A DNA stretch of 64,000 nucleotides from Amorphophallus konjac (Eukaryota > Streptophyta > Magnoliopsida > Alismatales > Araceae): contig CM040125.1 in the NCBI GenBank assembly GCA_022559845.1, positions 328,297,829 through 328,361,828 on the forward strand. Reading direction: 5' to 3'. The position numbers and the translations under genes were made by a program. How positions within the stretch are numbered: position 1 is the stretch's first letter; each line of letters starts with the position of its first letter. The notes beneath the pieces are model-generated. The model made no database searches. It was not told the DNA's origin and saw nothing but the letters and a program-made list of their open reading frames with translations. This document shows, in pieces, positions 23,251-34,231 of the stretch.

Positions 23251-23297
<47 letters not shown>

Positions 23298-23300
23298 AGA
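22372..23300. repeat. GA-rich minisatellite blocks in the Tekay 3' LTR
   Basis: Two blocks, about 22,372-22,480 and 22,846-23,300, are built from AGTAGAGAGAGAATTTAGAG-like units ending in a pure (GA) run at 23,256-23,294. They are separated by ordinary sequence that holds a small open frame. In element sense they are pyrimidine-rich and lie downstream of the TATA box. The matching blocks of the other LTR are at about 29,572-29,690 and 30,055-30,505, with different copy numbers. Confidence 0.85.
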
Positions 23301-23306
23301 GGGGGG

Positions 23307-23317
23307 CTTTATATAGG
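23307..23317 (-). promoter_or_regulatory. TATA box of Tekay 3' LTR
   Basis: On the minus strand CCTATATAAAG lies between a C-rich block and the CT repeat. The same box is at 30,534-30,544 in the 5' LTR. Confidence 0.65.
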
Positions 23318-23811
23318 GGGGAGGGGAGAGGAGATAAGAGGGAGGGGGAGGTGGTAAGAGGGGGAGGTGGGAAGAGGGGAGTGGGGGAGGTGGGAAGTGG
23401 GGAAGGTGGGGAGTGAGGGAGGGAGCCACGTAGGGGGGTGGGGGTAGATATTTTAGGATTTTTTTTTATTTTTTTTTTTAAAAAAACTCTTAATAATATG
23501 ATTTTTAAGAACTAGCTCACTCTATCTCATTTTTGTCCTTCCAAATATCAAAATTTGAAAAAGTGTTCAACATAAAACTTGTAGATTTTTCAGTTATCTT
23601 TCCAACGAGTCTAATATTGACTTATTCTGACATTCCTATGAGAAGTTACGTATTAATAAAGAAGATATCTATTGAATTTGTATACTAACATCCCGTATTT
23701 TCTATACAGTTCAAGGCATTGGGGTTTGATTTAGAGAATCTGTAATCTGTATGGGTTTCAGAAGTAAAGTGCTTAGTTATTTTTAAGTTTCGAACAGATT
23801 CGGGTGTTACA

Positions 23812-23827
23812 AATCTCTCCCCCTTAA
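23812..23827 (-). promoter_or_regulatory. Polypurine tract of the Tekay element
   Basis: On the minus strand TTAAGGGGGAGAGATT directly precedes the LTR start TGTAACACC. Confidence 0.92.
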
Positions 23828-23859
23828 ACAAATTTCGTCCTCGAAATTTATATATTTAC

Positions 23860-26800
23860 TCAATACGTACCGAATAGCTGTGGATATCTCTTCCGCATTT
23901 CATCTTCCATCTCCCAAGTAGCTTCTTCTGTTGAGGTACTTTTCCACAATACCTTCACCAATGGAATTGTCTTCGTTCTCAGCACTTGTTCCTTCCGATC
24001 GAGAATGCGAACTGGCTTTTCCTCATATGTAAGATCCGGCTGAATTTCCAATTGTTCATGATCTATAACGTGTGATGAGTCTGGCATGTATTTTCTTAAC
24101 ATGGACACATGGAATACATCATGAACTGCTGACAATGATGGTGGTAAAGCCAGCTGATATGTCACCTCTCCAATCTTTCTTAAGATTTCAAATGGTCCAA
24201 CATACCTTGGACTGAGTTTACCTTTCTTGCCAAATCTCATTACTCCCCTAGTAGGCGAAACTTTCAGAAATACGTGATCCCCGACAATAAATTATAGATC
24301 TCTCCTTCTTTGATCAGCATAGCTTTTCTGCCGACTCTGAGCTGTAAGTAATCTTTTTCTAATCAACTCAACCTTTTCTATACAATCCTGTACAATCTGT
24401 GGCCCAATCAATCTCCGCTCACCAATCTCATCCCAACAAACAGGTGACCTACACGGTCTACCATATAATGCTTCATATGGTGCCATTCCTATGCTTGCAT
24501 GATGGCTATTGTTATATGCAAACTCAATTAACTGTAAATGTTCATCCCAACTGCCTTTCCAATCTAAACTGCATGCCCTCAACATATCTTCTAGTGTTTG
24601 AATGGTTCTCTCTGATTGTCCATCTGTTTGAGGGTGAAAAGCTGAACTAAATTTCAACTGTGTACCAAGCGCTTGTTGTAAACTCCTCCAAAATTTTGCT
24701 GTAAACCTTGCATCCCTATCTGAAATAATAGACACAGGCACACCATGAAGTCTCACAATCTCTCTAATATATAAATTGGCTAAATCTTCTAATGATTGTG
24801 TCTTTGTGATTGCCAGAAAATGGGCTGACTTAGTAAGCCTGTCAACAATTACCCAAATAGAATCATGTTTTCTCTTAGTCATTGGTAATCCCATCACAAA
24901 ATCCATAGTGATATGCTCCCATTTCCACTGTGGAATTTCCATCAATTGTAATGGTCCCGCTGGCCTTTGATGCTCCGCCTTTACTTGTTGACAAGTAAGA
25001 CACTTGCTGACAAATTCTGCTATATCCTTTTTCATACCAATCCACCAAAATTGTCTTCTCATGTTTTTGTACATTTTTGTACTGCCTGGGTGAATGGAAT
25101 ATTGTGATTTATGTGCCTCGGTCAATAGATCTTTCTTTATTTCTTCATTCCGAGGTACACACAATCTTCCCTGAAATTTGATTGCCCCGTCTGCACTTTG
25201 AGTAAATCTCGGTGTGCCAATCAATTTTTGTAACTGCTGATCATTCAGTTGTGCTTGCACAATTCGTTCAACCATTGCAGACTGAATAGTTAGTTGGGCC
25301 AGAAATAAGTTTCTCCCTTTGCATATCGGAGAATACTCCACTACATCAGATGTCATTCTCCAAGTTTGGCGCAACTGGATTGCCATTAGCCTCTTCCTGC
25401 TGAGTGCATCTGCTACCACATTTACTTTTCCTGGGTGGTAATTTAAGGTGAAATCATAATCCTTCAAAAATTCAATCCACCGTCTTTGCCTTAAATTTAA
25501 TTCTTTCTGAGAGAAAATATATTTTAAACTTTGATGGTCTGTAAATACTTCAAACTGCTCACCATACAAATAATGGCGCCAAATCTTCAAAGCATGTACC
25601 ACCGCTGCCAACTCCAAATCATGTGTTGGATAATTCATCTCATGGGTCTTTAATTGTCTGGATGCATAAGCTACTACTTTGCCATTCTGCATCAGGACAC
25701 ATCCTAATCCTTTTCTTGAGGCATCTGTATATATCACAAATCCTCCTGACCCACAGGGTAAAGTAAGCACTGGGGCTGTAGTTAACCTTGTTTTTAATTC
25801 CTGAAAACTTATTTCACATTTATCTGACCATTCAAAAGGAACTCCTTTCCTAGTCAATTTGGTCATAGGAGCTGCAATAGAAGAAAATCCTTCAATAAAC
25901 CTGCGATAGTAACCCACAAGACCCAAAAAGCTCCTAATCTCACTGACATTCTTCGGCCTTTCCCAATGTAAAACTGCCTCAACCTTAGCTGGATCAACAG
26001 ACACTCCATCTCCAGAAATGATATGCCCTAAGAATTGAACCTTATCCAACCAGAATTCACATTTACTGAATTTCGCATAGAGTTGATGTTTCCTTAAGGT
26101 TTCCAACACAATTCTCAAATGTTCTTGATGAGTTTCAACAGTAGGAGAATAGATCAACACATCATCAATAAACACCACTACAAATGTATCCAGATATGTT
26201 TGAAAAACTCTGTTCATCAAATCCATAAATGCTGCTGGTGCATTAGTTAACCCAAATGGCATAACCAAAAATTCATAATGCCCATATCGTGTTCTGAAAG
26301 TAGTTTTTGAGATATCTTCTTCTCTTATCCTTAGTTGATGGTATCCAGATCTGAGATCAATCTTTGAAAATACTGTGGCAGTTCGTAGCTGATCAAATAA
26401 ATCATCAATCCTTGGCAAAGGGTACTTATTCTTAATAGTCACTTGATTCAACTTCCTATAGTCAATGCATAGTCTAAGCGACCCATCTTTCTTTCTAACG
26501 AACAGGACAGGTGCGCCCCAAGGGGATACACTTGGTCGAATAAACCCCTTATCTAGCAATTCTTGTAATTGTTTCTTCAATTCTGCCAATTCAGCTGGTG
26601 CCATTCTGTAGGGAGGGATGGAAATGGGTAAGGTACCCGGTGAGAGTTCAATAGTGAACTCCACCTCTCGGTGTGGTGGCAAACCCGGAAGTTCCTCAGG
26701 GAACACATCTGAAAATTCCCTGACAACATCAATATCTGAGGTGGTTTTCTTATTTTCATTAGAAGGAATAGCCACTATGCTAGCCAAATAACCTTGACAT

Positions 26801-28362
26801 CCACTTCTAAGCAATTTCAAAGCTTTAAGTGCTGAAACTAGTGTTTTACTAGAACGGTGCCTCGGACATTGATAGTGAAATATCTGCTCCCCAGGTTTTT
26901 GAAAAATTACTTTCTTTCCATGACAATCTAGAAGGGCAAAATTTGTATCTAACCAATCCATTCCCAAGATGACATCAAAATCAGTCATTTCCAGCAGATA
27001 CACACATGCTGGCATGATCCTCCCTTGAATCACCACATCAATGCTAGGAATAACAGAAGTCGTTCTAGCTATCTCCCCAGTTGGTGTGTTAATGGACATC
27101 TCATCAGTGTTCACAATTTGTTTATCTTTCAATAATTCAGCAAATCTCAGAGAAATAAATGAATGTGTAGCACCCGGATCAAATAAAACTTTTGCATGCA
27201 TATCATTGATAAGAAGAATACCTTCAGCTACTGCATTGGCATCTCGGGTGTCTTCCCTTGTTAGTGCATATACTCTGGCTTGAACTCTCCGCTGTTGTTG
27301 TGGTTGCTGATCTTGTCTTGGCCTTGTGGGACAATCCCTTATCATATGCCCTGTCTGACCACATGAAAAGCATTTACCTGTAGCCCGCCAACATTCATTA
27401 CCTCTATGCTGCATCCCGCACTGTTGACAAGCTGGCATATTATCTCTCCTAACTGGTTGAACTCTCTCTGGAAATATTATCTTCGGCTTCTTATCTTTCC
27501 TCACGGCTGAACCAAGATTACCCCTTTTTGCATTATCCCTTTGTCTTTCCACTAAGAATTCCTCATATTCAGTTTCTGCAATAAAAGCAGTCCTCAAAGC
27601 TGCTGCCATAGTCTGAGGCTCAAGGATTGCAACTCTACTTCTAATGTTACTTCTCAAACCTCTAATAAATTTCTTCACCCTTCTAAGCTCATCTGAACAA
27701 ATATGAGGGGCATATTTTTCTAATTCTGTAAATTTTGCTTCATAATCAGCAACCGACATACCTCCTTGAGTCAGATTTAAAAATTGTACTTCTTTCCTAT
27801 CCTTCACATGCTGAGGGAGAAATTTTGCATGAAAGACATCAAGAAATTCATTCCAGCCAATCTCCGTCTCTCTATTTCTGAAAGTGGTTCTAAGTGCAGA
27901 CCTCCACCACTCGTCTGCACGGTCCTTTAGCATAAATGTAGCTAATATCACCTTATCCTGCTCTGCACATCTAATGGCCGTAAAAATCTTCTCAATCTCT
28001 CTCACCCAGTTTTCCACAATCTCCAGGTGACTCTCCCCCTTAAAAGGAGGATGACTCATATGTCTGAATTTCTCCATTAGGGTAGCGCCCACTGCCCTAT
28101 TCGGTTGTTCTTGCACACGGGTTTGTAACTGTGCTTGCATCATTGCATGAGTTTGGGCCTGTAATTGCATAGTCTGCATTAACCCTTGAAAAGCTTGTGT
28201 GAACCCTCCTAAATCTGGCACACCTTGAATAGGTAACGCACCTTACCCACCGGGAGCAAGCTCGCCATGAATTGTTTCCCCGACAACCCCTTGTGATGTC
28301 CCATTTGAGGGCGCAGATTCCTCAGGAGAAATATTCACCTCAACTCTATTACTCCCTGCCAT
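23860..28362 (-). pseudogene. Tekay-type gag-pol polyprotein, 1,501 codons with two in-frame stops
   Basis: The natural start is probably ATG 28,360-28,362 (MAGSNRVEVNISPEE). A TAA at 28,243-28,245 cuts the frame after 39 residues. From 28,221 it is open for 1,309 codons to a TAA at 24,292-24,294, then runs on in the same frame to 23,860. Domains counted from 28,221: gag about 30-230; zinc knuckles 264-300 ([27 protein letters not shown]); protease near 345, [11 protein letters not shown], where Pro replaces the usual Ser/Thr after the catalytic Asp; reverse transcriptase about 580-760 with FIDDVLIYS at 684; RNase H near 834 (YTDAS); integrase about 1,060-1,290 with CLTC, MDFVMG, SDRDARF and DGQSERT. 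After the second stop come a GPY/F-like segment (LSPRYVGPFEIL) and a chromodomain (EEATWEMEDEMRKRYP) that in this group targets integration to heterochromatin. Confidence 0.93.
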
Positions 28363-28494
28363 CTCCTGCGAGGGAGAACTAATCCGAATTAGTATGATTC
28401 TAGGTTTGACATCAAATTCTAAAATGAATTCCTAAGATCTTGTGGTATGGTATATAAATCTGATGGCTGCAAAGATTCCAAGCCTCACAACCTT

Positions 28495-28506
28495 GCTCTG
28501 ATACCA
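28495..28506 (-). promoter_or_regulatory. Primer binding site (tRNA-iMet) of Tekay element
   Basis: On the minus strand TGGTATCAGAGC begins five bases after the 5' LTR end GGCGCCACA. Confidence 0.93.
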
Positions 28507-28511
28507 CTCTC

Positions 28512-30466
28512 TGTGGCGCCCCCTTCCCGCGATCCCGTATCGGGTCCGGGGACGTCACAGCGGATGTACGGAAGTGTTGTGGGCCAAGATTATTTGCAAG
28601 GCGCTAAAGGCCAAACCATCACATATTCCAAAAGAAACATAACCATACCCTTTTCATAAGATAAAACACTCATAATTTACATCGTATACAGAGTTCTACA
28701 TACTTAAAAGTCACATTTACATTCATTATTCAAAAGAAAACCAAATCTATTTACGCAGCGGAATCCAAACTACGCCCTGGATCACCCTCCGACCTACTGT
28801 CCGTCGGAGTCGAGGTACACACTCGTCAATTTCCTGAAATGGTTAGGCAACAGATATGAGTCCACAGACTCAGTAGGCATCAAAACCAATCACATGCTTA
28901 TCATATACTAAACTGTGCAAATCCATGATATATATAAAGCTAATCACAATTTCACTGAATTGTACATATACTATGAATGCGAAGTAAATATAAAGAGCAA
29001 AGTAATTTTCAGATTTATAAACAAATGCTTATAACAAATCTTATCTGACTTATATATATGGCATAATACATATCTTAGCTAAATCAGAGCTTATACAGAT
29101 GAACTTATTCTCAGATCATATCAAAGTCATATATCAAATCTGAACTTCATATTGTTTGGCAGCATATATTGGACAGGCATCCCGTCACTAAAAGCAGTAG
29201 CAAACACATACCTAGGCATCCATACGTCGACATAAAGATAAAAGGTCTAAACGCTGGAGCCTGTCGGCCTTGATCAACCACGCAGGATCGGGAGTTAATA
29301 CTCCACCATTCCCCAGATAATTTTCTTATTCTGGTTCCGGATTTTTCAGAAGTCCGTTTGTCCTCGGAAATGGGCCTAATCCCGTAGCGGAAGCTAACTA
29401 CGGTTTGTCGCCCCACACCTCCTTAAAGTGACACAGTCCATATGCTTAATCAAATTTTTATTCTTATTATGATGCTTATTACATAGTCGTCTCAATACTT
29501 AAAACTTGTCATTGAACTTTACAAAATAACTCGATCGTATTTTAATATTATTAACTAAATATATATAACATTCGAAGAGATTAGAGTAGAGAGAGAGTAG
29601 AGGGAGAGTAGAGAGAGAAAGTAGAGGGAGAAAGTAGAAAGAGATTAGAGAGAACTTAGAGAGAAATTAGAGAGAGATTATAGAAAAAAAATAATATTTT
29701 TACAGAATGGTAACTAAATAAATAACTGATTCTAAACATAGATCATTGGGTTAAATAAATCAATGACTTAAATTACATTTCAAACAAAATCAAATCAAAG
29801 AAATGTAAATAACAAATAACATGCACTCGATTTATCATGCCTACCTTTAGAACGGACTTTCGAATTGACTTTAGTATCACACCAGAGCACCCGTAAAAGT
29901 CCTTGCGTAGGAAAAGATAATTTCCCAGTCCGAGATGCGTAAAGAAGGGTGAAATTGTCCAAAATAGCTTCAAATCCTCCGTCCAAGTGTTTATTAATTA
30001 TTTATATTATTCTGATGCTGTATTATCTTCTATTCTCCGTTTATTAATAAGAGAATGAGAGTGGGAAGTAAAGAGAAAAAGTAGAGAGAGAAAGTAGAGA
30101 GAGTTTAGAGAGAGAAAGTAGAGAGAGAATTTAGAGAGAGAGGAAATAGAGAGAGAAAGTAAAGAGAGAGTAGAGAAGGAAGGTAGAAGAGATATAAAAG
30201 AGAAAATTAGAGAGAGAAAGTAGAGAGAGAATTTAGAGAGAGAAAGTAGAGAGAGAATATAGAGAGAGAAAGTGAAGAGAGAGTAGAGAAAGAAGTATAG
30301 AGAGATATTTAAAGAGAAAAGGTAGAGAGAGAATTTAGAGAGAGAAAATAGAGAGAGAAAGAAAAAAAGAGTAGAGAGAGAAAATGGAGAGAGTAAAGAG
30401 AGAGTAAAGAGATAATAGAGAAAAAAAGAGAAAATAAAAATAGAAAGAGAGAGAGAGAGAGATGGG

Positions 30467-30501
<35 letters not shown>

Positions 30502-31021
30502 GGATATATGGGAAAGAGAGGGGGAGAGGGGGGCTTTATATAGGGGGGAGGGGAGAGGAGATAAGAGGGAGGGGGAGGTGGTAAGAGGGGGAAGAGGGGA
30601 GTGGGGGAGGTGGGAAGTGGGGAAGGTGGGGAGTGAGGGAGGGAGCCACGTAGGGGGGTGGGGGTAGATATTTTAGGATTTTTTTTAAAAAAAAAACTCT
30701 TAATAATATGATTTTTAAGAATTAGTTCACTCTATCTCATTTTTGTCTTTCCAAACATCAAAATTTGAAAAAGTGTTCAACATGAAACTTGTAGATTTTT
30801 CAGTTATCTTTACAACGAGTCCAATATTGACTTATTCTGACATTCCTATGAGAAGTTACGTATTAATAAAGAAGATGTCTATTGAATTTGTATACTAACA
30901 TCCCGTATTTTCTATACAGTTCAAGGCATTGGGGTTTGATTTAGAGAATCTGTAATCTGTATGGGTTTCAGAAGTAAAGTGCTTAGTTATTTTTAAGTTT
31001 CGAACAGATTCGGGTGTTACA
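28512..31021 (-). mobile_element. 5' LTR of the Tekay-type element (2,510 bp)
   Basis: Its end motifs are those of the 3' LTR. It holds a TATA box at 30,534-30,544 and GA-rich blocks at about 29,572-29,690 and 30,055-30,505. The copy-number differences between the two LTRs lie mainly in those blocks. Confidence 0.92.
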
Positions 31022-31026
31022 ACATG
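31022..31026 (+). repeat. Target site duplication of Tekay element (right)
   Basis: ACATG, identical to 21,315-21,319. Confidence 0.9.
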
Positions 31027-32202
31027 GAAGGTAGACAACTATGGATAATAGGAGTTAGTCAAAACAAGACTAAACCTGATAGGAGGATGGCAGTTACGTG
31101 GAGGATTATGCTGTGGAGAATATGTAGGAGGCAGAATATGAGCAAGAATGGGCTCGTCTTATCCTTGAGAGTCACCAACATCATTATCCAATAGTACAAA
31201 AACATCTCCAAGTTTGAGAGGATACGACTATAGACATGGACAATGGGAGGCTGAGGAGGGGAGAAATGCTCAGGAGGCAAGGGGGAAGGAGTGGGAGAAG
31301 GCTCATCAAGAGAAAATTCCAGAATAATAGCTGCAGGAGAAAGGTGATCATGATCAGATAAGAAGAAAAGATCTCGAGCTGAAACTTGAGAGGAAGAGAC
31401 AAAGAAAGGAACGTCCTTAAAGAAGGTGACCAGATGAGAGATACAAAGCCGCTGAGCTATAGGATCATATATAGTAACAATACCCATGGTGCTCTATGCT
31501 ATACCTAAGGAGAACACACTTAGCTACTCGAGGAGAGAGTTTTGTGTGCTCACGAGGAGGGAGAAGAACAAACATGTGCAACCGAAGGTACGAAGATCCC
31601 GATGGGCAAGGGTTAAAAGCATAAAGATACTCGTAGGGAGAACACCTAGAAAGAACAGAGGATGGTGTATTATTGATAAGATAAACATGTAAGAATAGCT
31701 TCTGCACAAAAAGCATGTGGAACCGAGGCAGAGAGAATAAGTGCCTGAGCAGTGTCAAAGATGTGACGATGCTTGTGCTCAACAACTCCATTCTGTTAAG
31801 AAGTGTAAGGGCAAGATTAATGAGGAACGGTTCCATGAGAAGACAGGATATCTTGAAAGTCATTAGAGAGGTACTTGCGAGCACCATTAGTATGATGTAC
31901 TTTGATGCGACAATGAAATTGGGTGTAGACCATCTCAGAGAACTAACGATAAATAGAAGGAAGGTCAGATCTCCGGTGCATAAGGAAAATCCAAGTGAAG
32001 CAAGTACAATCATCAATAAAATTGACATAACAGAGAAAACCCGTGATTGAGGGCAAGGGAGATGGACCTCAAATATCAGATGCACTAAATCAAAACGTTT
32101 GAATGATATAGACTCTCGAGAAGAAAAAGGGAGGGCAAAATGCTTAGCGAACATACAACCCTCACAAGGAGACAAGGGAATGGAAGACTGGTGAGACCTC
32201 AA
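31027..32202 (-). pseudogene. Ty1/Copia integrase and spacer
   Basis: Minus-strand motifs are the pre-integrase zinc residues CEGCMFAKH (about 32,155-32,180), then, after a frameshift, NFIDDCTCFTW, YLSNDFQDILSSHGTVPH and QNGVVEHKHRHIFDTAQALI, and back in the first frame YLINNTPSSVL. The region downstream of integrase reads QRLCISHLVTFFKDVPFF (31,390-31,450), the usual Copia spacer before reverse transcriptase. Several stops and at least two frameshifts are present. It joins the reverse transcriptase part at 21,319 across the Tekay insertion. Confidence 0.82.
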
Positions 32203-32209
32203 GATTCCA

Positions 32210-33855
32210 TATTAAATTAAGGACTTAAGATGAGATTTAGAAGAATGATCGAGATGACGATGCCATAGGTTAGTAATAGAGAAAGCCAATCTATGAGCGC
32301 AAGAGGAAGATGTAGACTCCAAGTGATATAATCTGCCTACTTTACGATTGGTTCCAATCCTCTAACCTGTATGTGGATCCTACATAGAACCCGAGGAAGA
32401 GGTGAATGAGATAGTGTATCTAGCATCGGCAAGGCAACTAATAGAAATTAAGTTCATATAAAGTTTGAAAATATGAAACACAAGGGAAAGGGTTAAGAGA
32501 CTAGAGAGATCAGATTTTCGAGTGATGGAGCCACACTAAGAGCCACGAAAGGGAGTGAAATTAGTAGTGTGAATCTGTAAGTGAGTAATAGCAGGAGAAC
32601 AATCTACGAGTAATGAGCTATCAGAAGTCATATGATGAGAAGCCCCAAAGTTTAAAATCTAGGTAGAGACAGTACCAGAGGAGACATACATAGTAGAGGG
32701 TTCATGTAGAAAACTAGCAGATTGAGGGTGCTGCTGATGTTGTCAAAGCTGAGGGACAAGCTGAGTCTACCGTCTAGCCAACTGTGCCACATTTGATGTG
32801 GTAGGAGATTTTGCATCAGCAGTAGTAGGTGTAGGGCGAGGATGAGCTAGGCGTAGAGGCTGGAGGTGGCCAGCGAGTGAGGTCGGAGGTGGCTTGACTT
32901 GAGCGGGCATATATGAGGGAAGCTAGCGCTGTAGGGGCCGGTGGCGGCCAAAGTGAGGTGAACCGGTGCTGGAGGGGCCAAAGGTGGCTAGAGAGAAGTG
33001 AGCTGGTACTGCAGGAGCTGATGGCAGCCAGAGAGACGGCCACTGGCGCAACTGGGGCTTGTGGAGGCCAGAACAAGGGCTGCTGGCATTGTTGGGGCTG
33101 GTGGCATCCAGATCGAAGATCGGAGGTGACCAGTTGGCCAAATGGTCCGATGGACTCGATTGGCCAGCAGTACGGCCATGGCGAGTAGGTGGGTAAGAGA
33201 GTAGCCTCTCAGGAGGTGAGGAGTAGATTGTTCGGTGGGCTCAGCTGGTCAGTAGTGCGAGTAAGGGAGCACACATGTGAGTAGGTGGCTTCCCTGGGAT
33301 GACCTCGCTCAAGTGGCGAGTAGGGCTGATTGGGTCTCCACAGTCTCAAGAGCAGGAGGGAGACCTTCCTAGGATAGGAAGCAGAGGGCACAACAGGTGG
33401 TTCCAATGCTCAGCATATGTTCAACCACGGTAGAGGGCCTCTAGTGGAGCTAAGATAGATTGGGGCAGATGCGGCAGAGTGACCTCATAGTCATGGTGGC
33501 AAGGTAGGGTGCGGCTATGGGGTCACGGCTAAAGGCTCCCAAGGAGGGTGCTATGAGGCATGAAGAGAGGCACGATGGCAGCGGAATGTTCACAAGAGAA
33601 GGGCACAACAGCATCAGGATAAACAGCGACATAGCATAGTCCTCCTTCAGGTGAACGAGCAAGCCTAAAAGGGGGGAGAGGCAATCCTAGAGTAACCAGA
33701 AAAGAGGTCTGTTGGCAGGGAAGAAGAGACACGTCCGGGTAAGAGAGAGGTGGGGATGAGGCCCAGAGAGATAGCCAGTCGGGAGAGTTGGAGGAGGCTC
33801 GTAGAGGTGGCGGCATAGGGGGGCTTTCGTAGAGATAGACAGCCGGTGATATTGG
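32210..33855 (-). pseudogene. Ty1/Copia gag-protease remnant
   Basis: The protease site at about 32,628-32,663 reads ILNFGASHHMTSDSSLL. Copia elements normally have a DSGA core here, so the catalytic Asp is lost. Upstream, toward the primer site, only alanine/proline-rich low-complexity reading remains (32,816-33,200 is a diverged GCTGG/GGCCAG repeat), plus PLCRHLYEPPPTLPTGYL near 33,800. No gag zinc knuckle is seen. The element is dead. Confidence 0.65.
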
Positions 33856-33856
33856 G

Positions 33857-33868
33857 GCTCTGGTACCA
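33857..33868 (-). promoter_or_regulatory. Copia primer binding site
   Basis: On the minus strand TGGTACCAGAGC directly follows the LTR end CGTATCA. It is one base from the standard initiator tRNA-Met complement. Confidence 0.8.
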
Positions 33869-34090
33869 TGATACGATATGGGAAATTGGAGAGCATAATT
33901 TCTCTCATGGTATATATGTACAATATATCTAAGTACAAAGCCCCGAAAGGAGGTCAAGACCAAAGGCGAATGTCCTAATCCTAGTAGGTACAAAATATAG
34001 CAATAGAGAAAGAAGGAAGAGAGGGATAGTCTATACAAGGGAAGAGCAATCTTAGAAGGATCCGGATGATCCTTCTCTTAAGTCTTAACA
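33869..34090 (-). mobile_element. 5' LTR of the Copia element (about 222 bp)
   Basis: In element sense it starts TGTTAAGACTTAAGAGAAGG and ends CCATATCGTATCA next to the primer site. A TGTTAGAACC string ten bases further out is an alternative start, but that stretch still reads as ATP sulfurylase codons. No 3' LTR is found; that half of the element has been lost at about 20,772. Confidence 0.7.
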
Positions 34091-34231
34091 GGTTCTAACA
34101 CTTCCAAATCCCCACCGATGAGCCAATTCCCTGTTGGAGTAATTACTTCCTCAACATGAGGTAATCCAGGAGCTGTTGTTCCCCATGTTCTTGCAATTCT
34201 TTGCCCTTTGCTATGTTTGAATATTTGAACC
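34091..34231 (-). pseudogene. APS: Orphan exon of ATP sulfurylase, cut by the Copia LTR
   Basis: On the minus strand an intron-like end (CATTCCTTTCTTAG) is followed by 47 residues including QRIARTWGTTAPGLPHVEEV and TGNWLIGGDLEVLEP. This matches a highly conserved part of plant ATP sulfurylase, the plastid/cytosol enzyme that makes adenosine 5'-phosphosulfate from sulfate and ATP. The reading is intact across the exon with no stop, then runs into the Copia LTR. The next expected residues (YNDGLD) are absent. The large upstream exon is not found up to 45 kb, nor downstream exons anywhere to the left. It is therefore most likely a relic or captured fragment. The recognition rests on remembered family conservation. 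Confidence 0.75.

Larger units (their letters stand above)
21320..23811 (-). mobile_element. 3' LTR of the Tekay-type element (2,492 bp)
   Basis: In element sense it begins TGTAACACCCGAATC and ends GGGCGCCACA. It follows the polypurine tract. A TATA box lies at 23,307-23,317, and CT-rich (plus-strand GA-rich) repeats follow it in the transcribed part. Confidence 0.92.
21320..31021 (-). mobile_element. Tekay-type Ty3/Gypsy chromovirus (9,702 bp), inserted in a Copia element
   Basis: LTRs at 21,320-23,811 and 28,512-31,021 (plus-strand ends TGTGGCGCC and TGTTACA) flank a gag-pol on the minus strand with a tRNA-iMet primer site, a polypurine tract and a C-terminal chromodomain. Perfect 5-bp duplications ACATG sit outside. 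The two LTRs differ by scattered substitutions (three in the first 75 bp, fewer later) and by length changes in purine repeats, so the insertion is fairly recent. The coding region has two in-frame stops. Confidence 0.93.
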
